Assembly: GCA_015066465.1 (NCBI GenBank)
Contig: SVOI01000012.1
Coordinates: 1-49,367, forward strand
Direction: 5' to 3'
From: Oscillospiraceae bacterium
GTDB lineage: Bacteria > Bacillota > Clostridia > Oscillospirales > Acutalibacteraceae
DNA: 49,367 nucleotides
Under the pieces are notes generated by a model. The model had not been told where the DNA came from. It did not search any database and worked only from the letters and a program-made list of their open reading frames with translations. A program made the position numbers and the translations under genes. Positions within the stretch are counted from its first letter, which is position 1. Every line of letters starts with the position of its first letter. Positions 9,051 to 17,992 of this stretch are shown here, piece by piece.

Positions 9051-10472
9051 TTGTTTTAAAATTTCTTTATACATTTTAATGTATTCGTTTGCAGATTTAC
9101 CCCAGCTGTTATCGCTTTCCATAGCACGTTTAACAAGGATTTTCCAACCCTTTTTGTCGCTATAACCCTCACACGCTCTTCTTATAGCGTGAAGCATTTC
9201 GTGAGCATTATAATTTGCAAACGTAAAGCCGTTACCTTCATTGTCACCACTATCTTTAACAGAGTCACGAAGACCACCTGTTTCACGGACAATCGGAATT
9301 GAACCATAGCGGAGAGCAACCATCTGTGAAAGACCGCAAGGCTCGCTCTTTGAAGGCATTAAGAAAAGGTCAGAACCCGCATAAATTTTTCTTGCCAAAT
9401 CAGGAATAAAGCCTAAGCAGAGACCAACTTGTTCTGGGAAGCGAGCAGCAAGACCTCTGAAGAAGTCTTCATACTCTGTGTCACCTGAGCCTAAAATTAC
9501 AAGCTGAATATCAGTTGTAGCTAAAAGCTCATCTAAAACTGCTTTACATAAATCAAGACCTTTATGTGAAACAAGACGTGAAACCATACCCATAACAGGT
9601 GTATCTTTCTTTTCAGGTAAACCAAAGAATTTTTGTAATTCTCTCTTATTTGTTGCTTTACCTGTCATTTTTTCTGCTGAATAATTCTTGAAAATATCCT
9701 TGTCAGTTTCAGGGTTGTAGTTTTCAACGTCAATACCATTAAGAATACCACGTAATTTAAAGCTACGTTCTTTAAGAATTGTATCAAGACCATGAGAATA
9801 CCAAGGGTCAAGAATTTCTTTAGCATAAGATGGGCTTACAGTAGAAACTGCATTTGCACATTCAATAGCAGCCTTTGAGAAGTTTACTGTATCATCATAT
9901 TCAATAAGATTTTTCTGGCTGTAATCAAGACCTACAACGTTATCAATAAGCTCTTTGCCGTAAACACCCTGATATTGAATATTGTGAATTGTGAAAACAG
10001 TTTTAATATTTTCATAGCCCGGCTGAGTAGCATAAATTGTACTGTAATAAAGCGGAGTTAACGCTGTCTGCCAGTCGTTACAATGAATAATATCTGGTTT
10101 AAAATCAATGTGTGGAATAATCTCTAAAATAGCACGTGAGAAGAATGCAAAACGCTCTGCATCATCATAATGACCATAAAGACTACCACGCTTGAAGTAG
10201 TATTCATTATCTAAAAGATAATATGTAACTCCTCCATATTTTGCCTCAAAAATACCACAATACTGTCTTCTCCAAGCAACTGGAACAGAAATATTTGTAA
10301 CAAACTTCATTGTATCTCTGAGCTCTTGTTTAATTGTATCATAAAGTGGCATTACAACTCTGCAACCTATAAGGCGTTTTCTTAATGCTTGTGGTAAAGA
10401 CCCTGCAACATCTGCAAGACCACCACTCGCAGCAAATGGTAATGCTTCACTCGCAGCATATAAAACTTTCAT
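9048..10472 (-). CDS. glgA: Glycogen synthase GlgA
   Basis: A GT5 ADP-glucose-dependent glycogen synthase that elongates alpha-1,4-glucan. The 474-residue length is normal for the family. The N-terminal sugar-nucleotide motif reads ASGGLADVAGSLPQAL, i.e. a Ser in the usual K-T-G-G-L region. FTIHNIQYQG, VSPSYAKEI, GMVSRLVSHKGLDL and the C-terminal PSKSEPCGLSQMVALRYG are present. The start has GGAGAG upstream. It is the last gene of the glg operon, 25 nt after the zinc-ribbon membrane protein. Confidence 0.96.
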   Translation of the reverse strand: MKVLYAASEALPFAASGGLADVAGSLPQALRKRLIGCRVVMPLYDTIKQELRDTMKFVTNISVPVAWRRQYCGIFEAKYGGVTYYLLDNEYYFKRGSLYGHYDDAERFAFFSRAILEIIPHIDFKPDIIHCNDWQTALTPLYYSTIYATQPGYENIKTVFTIHNIQYQGVYGKELIDNVVGLDYSQKNLIEYDDTVNFSKAAIECANAVSTVSPSYAKEILDPWYSHGLDTILKERSFKLRGILNGIDVENYNPETDKDIFKNYSAEKMTGKATNKRELQKFFGLPEKKDTPVMGMVSRLVSHKGLDLCKAVLDELLATTDIQLVILGSGDTEYEDFFRGLAARFPEQVGLCLGFIPDLARKIYAGSDLFLMPSKSEPCGLSQMVALRYGSIPIVRETGGLRDSVKDSGDNEGNGFTFANYNAHEMLHAIRRACEGYSDKKGWKILVKRAMESDNSWGKSANEYIKMYKEILKQ

Positions 10473-10497
10473 AGTAATCTCTCCTTATAATGATTTT

Positions 10498-11040
10498 TTA
10501 TAAAATTGACAGAAGCTGTGAGAGTGATTCATAAAGACCTGATGCAAAAAATATGATTGCAAGCAGAATAAGCATAAGAACCGGGAGCCCTAACTCAATA
10601 ATCATTTTTATGAGCTGACTCTTTTTATATTTTGCAAAATCACCCTCGAGCTTTTCTAAACGTTTTATAAGATTGTTATATTGGTCAACCGAAATATTTG
10701 GTGCACCATTTGAAGAGTTTATTGGCATATTAACGTCACGTTTTATACTGTTAACCTGTGACTCTATTGCTCCAGTGCTTACAGTCTCATTTGTCTCTGG
10801 TACAAATTTACTTTTCATAGCATTTAATGCAACAGAAATATTCTGTGGTCTTGATGGTACTTCCTTTTCTAATACAGAAGAAAGCCATCTTACCTGTGCT
10901 GTAGCTGGAGTAGAGTCACTATAAAGCTTTTTAATCTGCTTTTCACAGAATGAACAAACCATTTCTTCATTTTTTTCTATTGTGCATAACACAAAATCGA
11001 GTTCGTCGGTTTTGCATCCACAAACAGGACAAACGCTCAT
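10498..11040 (-). CDS. Zinc-ribbon protein with C-terminal membrane anchor, in glycogen operon
   Basis: An unrecognised 180-residue protein. The N-terminus has two cysteine pairs, CPVCGC (residues 4-9) and CSFC (about 29-32), as in a zinc ribbon. The middle is low-complexity and Ser/Asn-rich. A short coiled-coil-like stretch (NLIKRLEKLEGDFAKYKKSQL) precedes a single C-terminal transmembrane helix (about residues 150-170), so it looks tail-anchored with the zinc ribbon in the cytoplasm. It sits between glgD and glgA with short gaps, so co-expression with glycogen synthesis is likely. Its function is unknown. Confidence 0.75.
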   Translation of the reverse strand: MSVCPVCGCKTDELDFVLCTIEKNEEMVCSFCEKQIKKLYSDSTPATAQVRWLSSVLEKEVPSRPQNISVALNAMKSKFVPETNETVSTGAIESQVNSIKRDVNMPINSSNGAPNISVDQYNNLIKRLEKLEGDFAKYKKSQLIKMIIELGLPVLMLILLAIIFFASGLYESLSQLLSIL

Positions 11041-11082
11041 ATCTCAATATCCCTTTCAAATTATAACAATTCAGATAACATT

Positions 11083-12201
11083 TTATATTACGATATTCTT
11101 ACCAATGATGAATGGATAACTCTTATCACCTGAAAGATTTTTATTAGGTGTAATAACAGAATCCTTATCCATAATAACACAGTTAAGCTTAACGTTTTCA
11201 CTTATTACAGAATCCTGCATAATAATTGAATTTTCAACAACTGCACCTTTTGCAATGTTTACTCCCCTGAAGATAATACTGTTTTTAACCGTACCTTCAA
11301 TAATGCAACCATCAGCAACAAGAGAATTTTCAACTTTACTGTTAACGCCATAACGAACAGGCATATCGTTACGTACTTTAGTGTAAATTGGTCTGTCTTT
11401 ATTGAATAAATCTTTTCTTGTATCTTTCTCTAAAAGAGCCATATTTGCTTCAAAATATTTATTTACGCTATCAATCTCACAACCCCAGCCTGTAAATTCA
11501 TAGCCATAAATATTGAGGTGGTCAACATTCTTCTGAAGAATGTCTTTTTCAAAGTTCGTTGCCCCTGCACTTAATGCATCAGCCACTAAAGATTCCAACA
11601 AAGCTTTTCTTATAAGAACCATACCTGTATTGAAGTTAACGTTTTCTTTGTTTTGTGGATTTACTGCAATAGCTGTTACCTTGCCGTTACCATCAACTGT
11701 TAATGACGTCATATTTTCAAGTGCAGGAAGATTTCCTTTTTTATAAACAATAGTAATATCTGCATCCTTTTCTGAGTGGAAATCAAAAACCTCTGATAAA
11801 TCGATATTACAGATAAAGTTTGAATCAGAAAGAAGAACGTATTTTTCGTTGCAGGATTTGATGAAGCTACTAATTCTGCCAAGAACCTCTACTGTATTTG
11901 AAGAATCGTGCTCTGCATTTGAAGGATTGAATGGTGGTAAAAGATAAAGACCATCAACCTTTCTTGCTAAATCCCAAGGTCTGCCGTTACCAACGTGGTC
12001 CATAAGAGAACGGAAGTGACTGTTTGTAATAACGCCAACCTTTGTTACACCGCTGTTTACAAGGTTAGAAAGAACAAAGTCTATAAGACGGTATCTGCCA
12101 CCATAAAGCATCGAACCCATTGTTCTTCTTTGTGTAAAATCTTTAAGACAAGAATCATAAGAGTTTGAATAAACTATACCGAGAACATTTTTTGGCATCA
12201 T
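11083..12201 (-). CDS. glgD: GlgD, regulatory subunit of ADP-glucose pyrophosphorylase
   Basis: A 372-residue GlgC paralogue that pairs with GlgC in Firmicutes to give a regulated heteromeric ADP-glucose pyrophosphorylase. The nucleotidyltransferase fold is recognisable ([19 protein letters not shown]), but the N-terminal pyrophosphorylase loop GGxGxRL of GlgC is absent ([15 protein letters not shown]), as expected for the GlgD branch. The C-terminal left-handed beta-helix repeats are present ([20 protein letters not shown]). The ATG overlaps the glgC stop by 4 bp (ATGA). Confidence 0.94.
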   Translation of the reverse strand: MMPKNVLGIVYSNSYDSCLKDFTQRRTMGSMLYGGRYRLIDFVLSNLVNSGVTKVGVITNSHFRSLMDHVGNGRPWDLARKVDGLYLLPPFNPSNAEHDSSNTVEVLGRISSFIKSCNEKYVLLSDSNFICNIDLSEVFDFHSEKDADITIVYKKGNLPALENMTSLTVDGNGKVTAIAVNPQNKENVNFNTGMVLIRKALLESLVADALSAGATNFEKDILQKNVDHLNIYGYEFTGWGCEIDSVNKYFEANMALLEKDTRKDLFNKDRPIYTKVRNDMPVRYGVNSKVENSLVADGCIIEGTVKNSIIFRGVNIAKGAVVENSIIMQDSVISENVKLNCVIMDKDSVITPNKNLSGDKSYPFIIGKNIVI

Positions 12202-13421
12202 ACTGTCTGACCTCCTTTCACATCTTGAGCAATTGTTGTTTTTGCTTTTATTTTTGCATCTTTACCAATAGTAACGTCCGCACCAATTACGCTAACGCCC
12301 CATTCGTCAAGATTTTCTGTCTTTTCTGGGTTTTCACCTATAACAGCGCCCTCTTCAATAACTGCATTTTCTGCAACTATTGAATACTGAACAACTGCAC
12401 CCTTTTTAATAACTGCACCTGGCATTACGATTGAGTAATGAACGGAAGCACCTTCTTCAACAGCAACGTCTGAGAAAAGAACTGAGTAATCAACGTCACC
12501 CTCAATTTCACAGCCTTCTGCTACAATTGAATTTTCAACAGTTGCCTTGTCAGAAATATATTGTGGTGCTAATGATTCGCTTCTTCCGTAGATTTTCCAC
12601 GAATCGTCTGCCAAGTCGATATTTGCCTTTGGATTAAGAAGGTCTAAGTTTGCTTCCCAGAGAGAGTCAATAGTACCAACGTCTTTCCAATAGCCGTCAA
12701 ATGCATAAGCGAAAAGTCTTTCGCCAGCTTCGTGCATTGCTGGAATAACGTTTTTACCAAAGTCGTTTGATGAATCAGGATTATTTTCGTCATCTATAAG
12801 ATATTGACGAAGCTTTTCCCAAGTGAACATATAAACGCCCATTGAAGCTTTATTGCTCTTTGGCTCTTTTGGTTTTTCTTCAAATGCTGTAATTCTGCCA
12901 TCCTCGTCTGTAAACATAAGACCAAAACGAGAAGCTTCATCCCACGGCACTTCAAGCATTGCTATTGTACAAGCAGCATCTTTTTCTTTATGATATTTAA
13001 GCATTTCGGAGTAATCCATTTTATAAATATGGTCACCAGAAAGAATTGCAACATATTCTGGATTATATCTGTCAATAAAATGAATATTCTGATAAATAGC
13101 GTTTGCTGTACCTTTATACCATTCCTGACCATTAAGAGCCTGATATGGTGAAAGCACGTGAACACCGCCACCGATTTCACGGTCTAAATCCCAAGTGCTA
13201 CCGCTACCGATATAATCATTAAGTACGAGTGGCTGATATTGTGTTAAAACACCAACTGTTGAAATACCTGAGTTAGTGCAGTTAGATAAAGGGAAGTCAA
13301 TAATTCTGTATTTACCCCCGTAAGGAACTGCAGGTTTTGCAATATTTTTTGTAAGCACGCCAAGGCGAGAGCCCTGACCACCAGCTAAAAGCATAGCTAT
13401 ACATTCAGTTCTTTTTGCCAT
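12198..13421 (-). CDS. glgC: Glucose-1-phosphate adenylyltransferase GlgC
   Basis: Makes ADP-glucose from glucose-1-phosphate and ATP, the committed step of glycogen synthesis. It carries the pyrophosphorylase loop [14 protein letters not shown], the substrate segment [25 protein letters not shown] and [11 protein letters not shown]-terminal beta-helix domain follows. The ATG at 13421 (407 residues, start [11 protein letters not shown]) has AAAGGA upstream and overlaps the glgB stop by 17 bp. An in-frame ATG at 13448 would add nine unconserved residues and lacks a good site. Confidence 0.95.
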   Translation of the reverse strand: MAKRTECIAMLLAGGQGSRLGVLTKNIAKPAVPYGGKYRIIDFPLSNCTNSGISTVGVLTQYQPLVLNDYIGSGSTWDLDREIGGGVHVLSPYQALNGQEWYKGTANAIYQNIHFIDRYNPEYVAILSGDHIYKMDYSEMLKYHKEKDAACTIAMLEVPWDEASRFGLMFTDEDGRITAFEEKPKEPKSNKASMGVYMFTWEKLRQYLIDDENNPDSSNDFGKNVIPAMHEAGERLFAYAFDGYWKDVGTIDSLWEANLDLLNPKANIDLADDSWKIYGRSESLAPQYISDKATVENSIVAEGCEIEGDVDYSVLFSDVAVEEGASVHYSIVMPGAVIKKGAVVQYSIVAENAVIEEGAVIGENPEKTENLDEWGVSVIGADVTIGKDAKIKAKTTIAQDVKGGQTV

Positions 13422-15348
13422 TGTTTTTACATTCCTTTCCAGTTTCATTTTTTTCTTTTGGTTGCTTTAATCTAAGATATATTGTTGTTAATGGTGGTAA
13501 TTTTAATTCAATTGACTGCCGATATTCACCATAAGGCTCATTGAGAGTTTTATAAGTCTTTTTGATTTTTTCGCCTGTACCACCGAATTTCTCTGAATCA
13601 GAGTTAAAGATTATCTCATAAGTACCTTTTTCAGGAACACCTATTTTATAAATAGGGCGACTGACTGTAGTAAAGTTGCAGACTGCTATAACCTTATCTT
13701 TATTTTCATCAGTTCTGACAAACGCTATAACTGAGTTGTTATTATCATCGCTGACTAACCAGTTAAAGCCTTCCCAACTGTAATCTACCTGCCAGAACGG
13801 TGCTGTTTTTTTGTAGAAGAGATTAAGCTCTTTTATATAAGTCTGAAGATTTCTGTGTGCTTCGTAATCAAGAAGAATCCAGTCAAGACCTTTCTTGTAA
13901 TCCCATTCTATAAACTGACCAAACTCAGTACCCATAAACAAAAGCTTTTTACCAGGGTGAGCATACATATAACCTAAAAATGCTCTTACGCCTGCAAACT
14001 TTTCTTCATAAGTTCCCGGCATTTTATTTATAAGTGAACATTTGCCGTGAACTACCTCATCATGAGAAATAGGAAGCACAAAGTTCTCTGAAAATGCATA
14101 GAAAAATGAAAATGTAATTAAATCGTGGTTGAATTTCTTGTGGATACCTTCCATTGAAAAATATTTTAAAATATCATTCATCCAACCCATATTCCATTTG
14201 AAGTTGAAGCCAAGGCCCCCTGCATAAACAGGTTTTGAAACGAGTGGCCACGCCGTGCTTTCTTCTGCAATCATACATACGTCAGGAAAATCCTTGAACA
14301 CTGCTTCATTAAGCTCTTGTAAAAACTCAACTGCCTCGTAGTTTTTATTGCCGCCATCTTTGTTTGCAATCCAGTGACCATCGTCTCTGCCATAGTCAAG
14401 ATAAAGCATTGAAGCAACGGCATCTACACGAAGACCATCTATGTGGTATTCCTGAAGCCAGAAGCAAGCGTTTGATATAAGAAAGCTTTTTACTTCGTTT
14501 CTACCAAAGTCAAACACCTTAGTTCCCCACCCTAGATGTTCGCCCTTTCTTATATCGGCATATTCATAACACGCCTCACCATCAAAGTTAGAGAGTCCGT
14601 GTGCATCTTTAGGAAAGTGTGCCGGTACCCAGTCAAGAATAACGCCGATACCTGCTTTATGACATTCATCTATAAGATATTTCAAATCGTCTGGTGTTCC
14701 ATAGCGTGACGTTGCTGAAAAATAACCCGTTACCTGATATCCCCAGGAGCCGTCAAACGGATATTCTGAAAGAGGCATCATTTCAATATGAGTGTAACCC
14801 ATCTTTTTAACGTAAGGCACTAACTCTTTTGCTAAATCACGATAACTTAAAAAGTTGCCATCATCATATTGCTTCCACGAGCCCAAATGCATCTCGTAAA
14901 TATTGACAGGTGATTTATAAATTGAGGTCTTCTTTCTTTCTTCTAACCATTTACTGTCACGCCATTTATAATTGCTTCTGAATATTTTTGAAGCCGTTCC
15001 TGGTCTTGTTTCTGAATGAACTGCATAAGGGTCTGCCTTAAAATGCCTTTCACCCTTTGAATCAATTATCAAAAACTTATAAGCATCAAATTCTTTAACG
15101 TTCTTAACGTAAGCCTCCCAGCAGCCCGCCTCGTTAAGCTTTGCCATTATAGAAGCATTTTCATCCCAACCGTTAAAGTCACCCACAACTCTTACAGAAG
15201 AGGCGTGTGGCGCCCACACTCTGAAAACGAATTCCTCTTTTCCTACCTCATGTGCTCCGAAGAATTCCTGAGCACGATAGTTTTTGCCCAGATGAAAAAT
15301 GTAAATAGGAAAATCGTTAGGATTAACTTCCGTTTCTTTTATTTTCAA
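13405..15348 (-). CDS. glgB: 1,4-alpha-glucan branching enzyme GlgB
   Basis: A GH13 branching enzyme forming alpha-1,6 branches in glycogen. The 647-residue protein has an N-terminal CBM48 ([20 protein letters not shown]). The catalytic barrel contains [12 protein letters not shown] (nucleophile Asp about 309), AEEST (acid/base Glu about 362) and SHDEVVHG. The start is a TTG at 15346-15348 with GGGGTG 7 nt upstream. It is the first gene of the glg operon; a promoter is proposed at 15398-15427. Order on the minus strand is glgB-glgC-glgD-zinc ribbon-glgA. Confidence 0.96.
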   Translation of the reverse strand: MKIKETEVNPNDFPIYIFHLGKNYRAQEFFGAHEVGKEEFVFRVWAPHASSVRVVGDFNGWDENASIMAKLNEAGCWEAYVKNVKEFDAYKFLIIDSKGERHFKADPYAVHSETRPGTASKIFRSNYKWRDSKWLEERKKTSIYKSPVNIYEMHLGSWKQYDDGNFLSYRDLAKELVPYVKKMGYTHIEMMPLSEYPFDGSWGYQVTGYFSATSRYGTPDDLKYLIDECHKAGIGVILDWVPAHFPKDAHGLSNFDGEACYEYADIRKGEHLGWGTKVFDFGRNEVKSFLISNACFWLQEYHIDGLRVDAVASMLYLDYGRDDGHWIANKDGGNKNYEAVEFLQELNEAVFKDFPDVCMIAEESTAWPLVSKPVYAGGLGFNFKWNMGWMNDILKYFSMEGIHKKFNHDLITFSFFYAFSENFVLPISHDEVVHGKCSLINKMPGTYEEKFAGVRAFLGYMYAHPGKKLLFMGTEFGQFIEWDYKKGLDWILLDYEAHRNLQTYIKELNLFYKKTAPFWQVDYSWEGFNWLVSDDNNNSVIAFVRTDENKDKVIAVCNFTTVSRPIYKIGVPEKGTYEIIFNSDSEKFGGTGEKIKKTYKTLNEPYGEYRQSIELKLPPLTTIYLRLKQPKEKNETGKECKNNGKKN

Positions 15349-15397
15349 CTCTTTTCACCCCATTTTGACATGTCGGATTTATATAACCTTCTTTTCA

Positions 15398-15427
15398 ATT
15401 ATATATAGACACAATCTCGTACTTTAA
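15398..15427 (-). promoter_or_regulatory. Candidate promoter of glg operon
   Basis: On the minus strand TTAAAG (15422-15427), 18 bp, TATAAT (15398-15403). The -10 is consensus and the -35 is weak. It lies about 50 bp upstream of the glgB TTG start. Confidence 0.5.
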
Positions 15428-15648
15428 TAATAACAAAACACCGTGTTGAATTCAAGTGCTTTTTGATATATTTTGTTCAAACGCCCATTAAAGTTTTCTG
15501 GTAGAATTTGGCAATTTTGCACAAAGAAATTGATTTTTAAGTCGAAAAAAGAAAAATAAAAACGATTTTAAAAATGTTAATTTTTTGTGGTTCTTTTTTC
15601 TAAACGAGAATAATAATTCTATATTTTGTGTTATCATATACAGCAATA

Positions 15649-15677
15649 GTTAAACGTTTAATTAATAAACGTTTAAC
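15649..15677. promoter_or_regulatory. Probable MarR operator upstream of marR-ABC operon
   Basis: A perfect 12-bp inverted repeat, GTTAAACGTTTA / TAAACGTTTAAC, with a 5-bp spacer. Each arm itself contains the palindrome AAACGTTT, so the site could take two dimers. It ends 27 bp before the marR ATG. MarR regulators commonly repress their own operon from such sites (established); binding here is inferred. Confidence 0.65.
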
Positions 15678-15703
15678 TGTCTGTTTTTACGAAGGGAGTT
15701 TTT

Positions 15704-16174
15704 ATGGATAATCGTTCTTTAGTACATGAAATTATCACCCTGAACGTCACTCATAGATACAGGGTTTCAAAAGCCGCTTCTTCATTAGGGCTTTATTTTG
15801 GTCAACCCGCTATTTTAGAATTTATTTCATATAATAATGGATGCACACAAAAAGAACTTGCCGAGCATCTTCACGTGTCACCCGCTTCTGTTGCAACATC
15901 TCTTAAAAGAATGGAAAAATCAGGATTTATTGCACGTATTGACGATAAGGATGACTCGAGAAAAAAACGCCTTACTGTAACAGAAAAAGGTGCTAACGCT
16001 TTAAGAAATTTCAGAAAAGTCTGCGACGAAACAGATGAACAGGTGTTTTCGGGGTTTACAGAAGAAGAAAAAGAGACCCTTATGTATTTTCTTAAAAGAC
16101 TCAATATGAATATTGCTGACAACGAAATGACGAAAGAAGATTTCAAAAAAATATTAAATGGTGGTGACAGATAA
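15704..16174 (+). CDS. MarR-family transcriptional regulator
   Basis: A 156-residue winged-helix regulator. The DNA-binding region reads GCTQKELAEHLHVSPASVATSLKRMEKSGFIAR, followed by the wing DSRKKRLTVTEKG (residues about 45-100). The ATG has GGGAG upstream. Its stop is immediately followed by the ATG of the first ABC exporter gene, with no gap, so it most likely represses the exporter operon through the palindrome at 15649-15677 and is released by a small-molecule ligand. The ligand is not evident. Confidence 0.92.
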   Translation: MDNRSLVHEIITLNVTHRYRVSKAASSLGLYFGQPAILEFISYNNGCTQKELAEHLHVSPASVATSLKRMEKSGFIARIDDKDDSRKKRLTVTEKGANALRNFRKVCDETDEQVFSGFTEEEKETLMYFLKRLNMNIADNEMTKEDFKKILNGGDR

Positions 16175-17974
16175 ATGATTAAAAAATTATTAAGCTACGC
16201 CAAGGGTTACGGCATTTATGCTTTTTTATCACCTCTGGCAATTGTATTTGAAGTTTTAATTGAAGTTGCAATTCCTTTTTTAATGTCTGTTATAGTCGAT
16301 TCTGGTATTAATGGAATTCCACTTTCAGAAAAAGAGGGATTTGTTGTAGATATTCTTCTCAGAATGGGCTTCGGTGAAAAACAAGGTCTTGAGCTCGTTA
16401 CTTCGACTGGACTTTTAATGATTGTAATGGCGTGTTTTTCACTTATATGTGGCGCTTCTGCTGCTTATTTTGCGGCAAAAGCTGGTATGGGCTTCGGTAA
16501 AAATTTAAGAGGTGCAATGTTCGGAAAAATTCAGGACTTCTCATTCTCTAACGTTGATAAATTTTCAACCGGCTCACTTATTACCAGAATGACAACCGAC
16601 GTGGGTATGATTCAGAATGCATTTATGATGGCTTTAAGAATGCTCGTTCGTTCACCACTTATGTTCATAATGGCAATAGCTATGGCAGTAGATATTAACA
16701 AAAAGCTTTCTCTTGTATTTATCATTGTTGGTCCTGCCCTTTTTGCCGCACTCGTTTTTATAGGCTCAAAGGCTCACCCAAGATTTGAGCGTATGTTTAA
16801 AAAGTATGATAAATTTAACACTTCTATTCAGGAAAATTTAATTTCTATAAGAGTTGTTAAAGCTTTTGTACGTTCAAAATATGAAAAAGAAAAATTCAGA
16901 ATTTCAAACGACGAATTAAAAGCGGCTTCAATATTTGCTGAAAAGCTCATTATTTTAAACGGCCCTGTTATGATGGTTGCAGTTTATACCTGCATAATTT
17001 CAATCCTCTGGTTTGGCTCAAAGCTTATTTTTGTAGGAAGTATGCAATTAGGCGACCTTATGAGCTTTATCACTTACGTTCAGCAGATTCTTATGTCACT
17101 TATGATGATTTCAATGATTTTCGTTATGTCTGTTATGGCAAGAGCTTCTATGAAGCGTGTTTGCGAGGTACTCGACGAGGAACCTACCATTAAAGATGAT
17201 ACCGCCGACGGAAATTTAAAAGTAGAAAATGGCGATATTGAATTTAAAAACGTTGTTTTCAGATACAACGAAACCGCAGAAGAACCAGTGCTTTCTAATA
17301 TTAATCTTTCAATAAAATCTGGTGAAACTATTGGTATTCTTGGTGGTACTGGTAGTGCAAAATCTTCTCTTGTTCAATTAATTCCACGTCTTTACGACGT
17401 AAGCGAGGGTGAAGTTTTAGTCGGTGGCAGAAACGTTAAAGATTATAAAATTCATAATCTTCGTGACAGTGTTTCTATGGTGCTTCAGTCTAACGTTCTT
17501 TTTTCAGGTACAATAGAAGAAAATCTTCGCTGGGGTAACGAAAACGCTACTATGGAAGAAATAAGAGAGGCAGCAAAAATTGCCTGTGCTGATGATTTTG
17601 TTATGAGCTTCCCTGAGCAATATAACACTGATATGAGTCAGGGTGGTGTCAATGTTTCTGGTGGACAAAAGCAACGTCTTTGTATTGCACGTGCTTTACT
17701 TAAAAATCCGAAAATCTTAATTCTTGACGACTCCACAAGTGCAGTTGATACTGCAACAGACGGCAAAATCAGAGAGGGAATGAAAAACTCTCTTCCTGAG
17801 ACAACAAAAATTATAATTGCACAGAGAATTAACTCAATTCAGCACGCTGATAAAATCATTGTTATTGATGACGGTAAAATAGACGATATAGGTACTCACG
17901 ACGAATTGCTTTCACGTAATGAGATTTATAAAGACGTTTATATTTCTCAACAAGAAGGCAAAATGGAACAATAA
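16175..17974 (+). CDS. ABC exporter half-transporter with degenerate ATPase site
   Basis: A 599-residue type IV ABC exporter: six-helix membrane domain (residues about 1-330) then an ATPase domain. Walker A is GGTGSAKSS, with Ala in place of a canonical Gly. The signature VSGGQ is intact. Walker B ends LILDDSTSA, with Asp for the catalytic Glu, and the switch His is Gln (IIAQRI). These changes mark the degenerate partner of a heterodimeric exporter of the BmrCD / LmrCD / TM287-288 type. The downstream gene supplies the competent site. Export of a drug, peptide or lipid is likely; the substrate is unknown. Confidence 0.93.
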   Translation: MIKKLLSYAKGYGIYAFLSPLAIVFEVLIEVAIPFLMSVIVDSGINGIPLSEKEGFVVDILLRMGFGEKQGLELVTSTGLLMIVMACFSLICGASAAYFAAKAGMGFGKNLRGAMFGKIQDFSFSNVDKFSTGSLITRMTTDVGMIQNAFMMALRMLVRSPLMFIMAIAMAVDINKKLSLVFIIVGPALFAALVFIGSKAHPRFERMFKKYDKFNTSIQENLISIRVVKAFVRSKYEKEKFRISNDELKAASIFAEKLIILNGPVMMVAVYTCIISILWFGSKLIFVGSMQLGDLMSFITYVQQILMSLMMISMIFVMSVMARASMKRVCEVLDEEPTIKDDTADGNLKVENGDIEFKNVVFRYNETAEEPVLSNINLSIKSGETIGILGGTGSAKSSLVQLIPRLYDVSEGEVLVGGRNVKDYKIHNLRDSVSMVLQSNVLFSGTIEENLRWGNENATMEEIREAAKIACADDFVMSFPEQYNTDMSQGGVNVSGGQKQRLCIARALLKNPKILILDDSTSAVDTATDGKIREGMKNSLPETTKIIIAQRINSIQHADKIIVIDDGKIDDIGTHDELLSRNEIYKDVYISQQEGKMEQ

Positions 17975-17992
17975 AAGAGAGGAGTGAAAGAA

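Larger units (their letters stand above)
15349..15703. other. AT-rich divergent intergenic region, glgB / marR
   Basis: 355 bp without a gene. It holds the proposed glgB promoter near the left end and a perfect large palindrome at 15649-15677 next to marR. I see no RNA gene or coding sequence in the AT-rich middle. Confidence 0.7.

Noticed and set aside
12431-13180. Antisense ORFs over glgC and glgD
   Set aside because: Shadow frames of strongly conserved enzymes; no independent signals.
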